A DNA stretch of 64,000 nucleotides, from the NCBI GenBank assembly GCA_017534305.1, contig JAFWCU010000019.1:62001-126000 (forward strand). The letters run 5' to 3'. The position numbers were made by a program, and so were the translations under genes. Under the pieces are notes generated by a model, which ran no database searches, had not been told where the DNA came from, and saw only the letters and a list, made by a program, of their open reading frames with translations. This document shows positions 62,816 through 64,000 of the stretch, one piece after another; the stretch's first letter is position 1, and the number at the start of each line of letters is the position of its first letter. Source of the DNA: Clostridia bacterium. GTDB taxonomy: Bacteria > Bacillota > Clostridia > TANB77 > CAG-465.

Positions 62816-63769
62816 ATGATTGAGATGCAAAGACCAGAGATAAAATGTGTTACTGTTGATGCAGATACATTTTATGCAAGATTCGAAGTTGAACCACTAG
62901 AGAGAGGGTTCGGAATTACACTAGGTAATTCATTAAGAAGAATATTACTTTCTTCACTACCAGGATATGCTATTGATACTATTAAAATTGATGGTATATC
63001 ACATGAATTCTCAACTATCCCGGGTGTTAGTGAGAGTGTTACAGATTTAATTCTAAACTTAAAACAAGTTTGTTTAAAATCTGATGATAGAGATCAAAAA
63101 GAACTATCAATCAGAGCTAAAGGACCATGTGAGGTTACAGCTGCTGATATAATTACAGATTCTACATTAAGTGTTGTAAACAAAGATTTACACATTGCAT
63201 TTGTAGATGAAGGATGTGAATTAAATATCGATATGACAGCTATCAAAGGTAGAGGCTATAGAGAAGGAACAAGAGCAAATTATGATGATAACGAATTACC
63301 AGTAAATGCTCTTCCAATAGATTCAATATTCACACCAGTTAAGAAAGTAAACTTCCAAATTGAAAAAACAAGAGTTGGTCAAAATGCAGACTATGATAAA
63401 TTAACTATGGATATCTGGACTAACGGAGTTATTGAACCATACCAAGCTTTAAGTATGGCAGCAAGAATATTAGATGAACACCTTGAAATGTTCATAGACT
63501 TATCTGAGATTGCTAAAACAATGTCAATAATGTCTCAAAAAGAATTATCTCTAAAAGATAAACTTCTTGAAACACCAATTGAAGAATTAGAATTCTCAGT
63601 AAGATCATATAACTGCTTAAAGAGAGCTGGTATTCACACAGTAGCAGACGTAGTAAGCAAAACAGAACAAGACATGATGAAAGTAAGAAATCTAGGTAAA
63701 AAATCACTAGACGAAGTAGTGAAGAAAATACAAGATTTAGGACTTGAATTTAAAAGTAAAGAAGACTAA
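62816..63769 (+). CDS. rpoA: RNA polymerase alpha subunit
   Basis: The 317-residue subunit from ATG 62816 (AAGGAGG before it) has the dimerisation domain with GNSLRRILLSSLPG near residue 40 and the C-terminal alpha-CTD (helix-hairpin-helix SVRSYNCLKRAGIHTVADV), which contacts activators and UP elements. The GTG at 62780 would add 12 residues not seen in the family. A small hairpin (AGTGTG with CACGCT near 62777-62799) lies just upstream. Confidence 0.97.
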   Translation: MIEMQRPEIKCVTVDADTFYARFEVEPLERGFGITLGNSLRRILLSSLPGYAIDTIKIDGISHEFSTIPGVSESVTDLILNLKQVCLKSDDRDQKELSIRAKGPCEVTAADIITDSTLSVVNKDLHIAFVDEGCELNIDMTAIKGRGYREGTRANYDDNELPVNALPIDSIFTPVKKVNFQIEKTRVGQNADYDKLTMDIWTNGVIEPYQALSMAARILDEHLEMFIDLSEIAKTMSIMSQKELSLKDKLLETPIEELEFSVRSYNCLKRAGIHTVADVVSKTEQDMMKVRNLGKKSLDEVVKKIQDLGLEFKSKED

Positions 63770-63788
63770 TTGAAGGAGGAAATTTACA

Positions 63789-64000
63789 ATGCCAGGAACA
63801 AGAAAACTTTCAAGAACAACTTCTCATAGAAATGCAATGCTAAATAACTTAGTTACTTCTTTAATTCTAAACGGAAGAGTTGAAACAACTCTTGCAAAAG
63901 CTAAAGAAGTTAAACCATTAGCAGATAGCATTATAGATTTAGCTATAAAAGAAAAAGATAATTTCGAAATGAAAGAAAAAACTATTTCTAGAGCTAAATT
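63789..64000 (+). CDS. rplQ: 50S ribosomal protein L17 (partial)
   Basis: The start and first 70 codons are visible; the gene continues past the window. The opening [20 protein letters not shown] and the [16 protein letters not shown] segment are characteristic of bL17. It sits in the usual place after rpoA. The start follows GAAGGAGG. Confidence 0.96.
   Translation, partial: MPGTRKLSRTTSHRNAMLNNLVTSLILNGRVETTLAKAKEVKPLADSIIDLAIKEKDNFEMKEKTISRAK

Noticed and set aside
1..64000. CRISPR arrays, tRNAs, rRNAs, IS elements, prophage genes
   Set aside because: No regular repeat-spacer series, no cloverleaf with CCA-type end, no transposase or integrase were seen.

Overview
The window comes from an AT-rich (about 30 % G+C by eye), spore-forming, monoderm Firmicute, most likely an uncultured Clostridia-type gut bacterium. 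The evidence is canonical sigma-A promoters with 17-bp spacers, strong AGGAGG ribosome sites, PolC-type replicase, sporulation genes (yqfC, yqfD, spoIID, spoIIQ, spoIIID), Cna-B adhesins with an LPKTG sorting signal, and Firmicute ribosomal-protein clusters. Assignment below class is inference. Every gene I can support lies on the + strand. I saw no rRNA, tRNA, CRISPR array, prophage or insertion sequence.

Layout. 1-5128: end of gdpP, then rplI, dnaB, tilS, ftsH. 5141-8417: structured leader, rpsB-tsf, then pyrH with a PH-like membrane protein. 8599-10808: secD (interrupted by a frameshift) and secF. 10893-13506: small membrane or unknown proteins and a WG-repeat-like protein. 13596-18052: yqfC-yqfD-ybeY-dgkA-cdd and two envelope proteins. 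18149-19360: dacF. 19566-36022: one long Tad-like pilus/secretion locus of 14 genes (CpaB-like, two ParA/TadZ-like proteins, TadA ATPase, a double TadB/TadC-type platform, two tandem copies of a three-gene pilin-like module, and three or four anchor or surface proteins). 36121-39209: spoIID-spoIIQ-spoIIID-mbl, with mbl interrupted by a frameshift. 39339-41049: an operon of two paralogous unknown genes, each needing a +1 frameshift. 41202-46112: polC and short hpf. 46356-48066: two membrane-anchored cell-wall hydrolases. 48250-50951: a structured leader and an ABC-2-type exporter. 51256-57438: a thioester/Cna-B adhesin, a membrane-anchored paralogue without the thioester cysteine, a 1.1-kb gap and a mini-protein shaped like a sorting signal. 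57587-64000: tsaC-adk-map-adk-infA-rpmJ-rpsM-rpsK-rpsD-rpoA-rplQ, with adk duplicated around map.

How the parts fit. Housekeeping modules (replication, translation, secretion, nucleotide metabolism) alternate with envelope modules: pilus, sortase-type adhesins, cell-wall hydrolases and sporulation. SecDF supports export of the pilins and adhesins. The hydrolases and DacF remodel the wall through which the pilus passes. SpoIID and SpoIIQ act at engulfment.

Most unusual signal. The two unknown paralogues (39339-40164 and 40212-41049) each change frame by +1 at a CGG codon followed by RTA and a stop. In a hand scan I found no other in-frame CGG codon in the window. This fits programmed +1 frameshifting at an unassigned or tRNA-starved CGG codon. 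However, secD and mbl also carry indels of the kind made by sequencing error, so the error explanation stays open until reads and homologues are checked.
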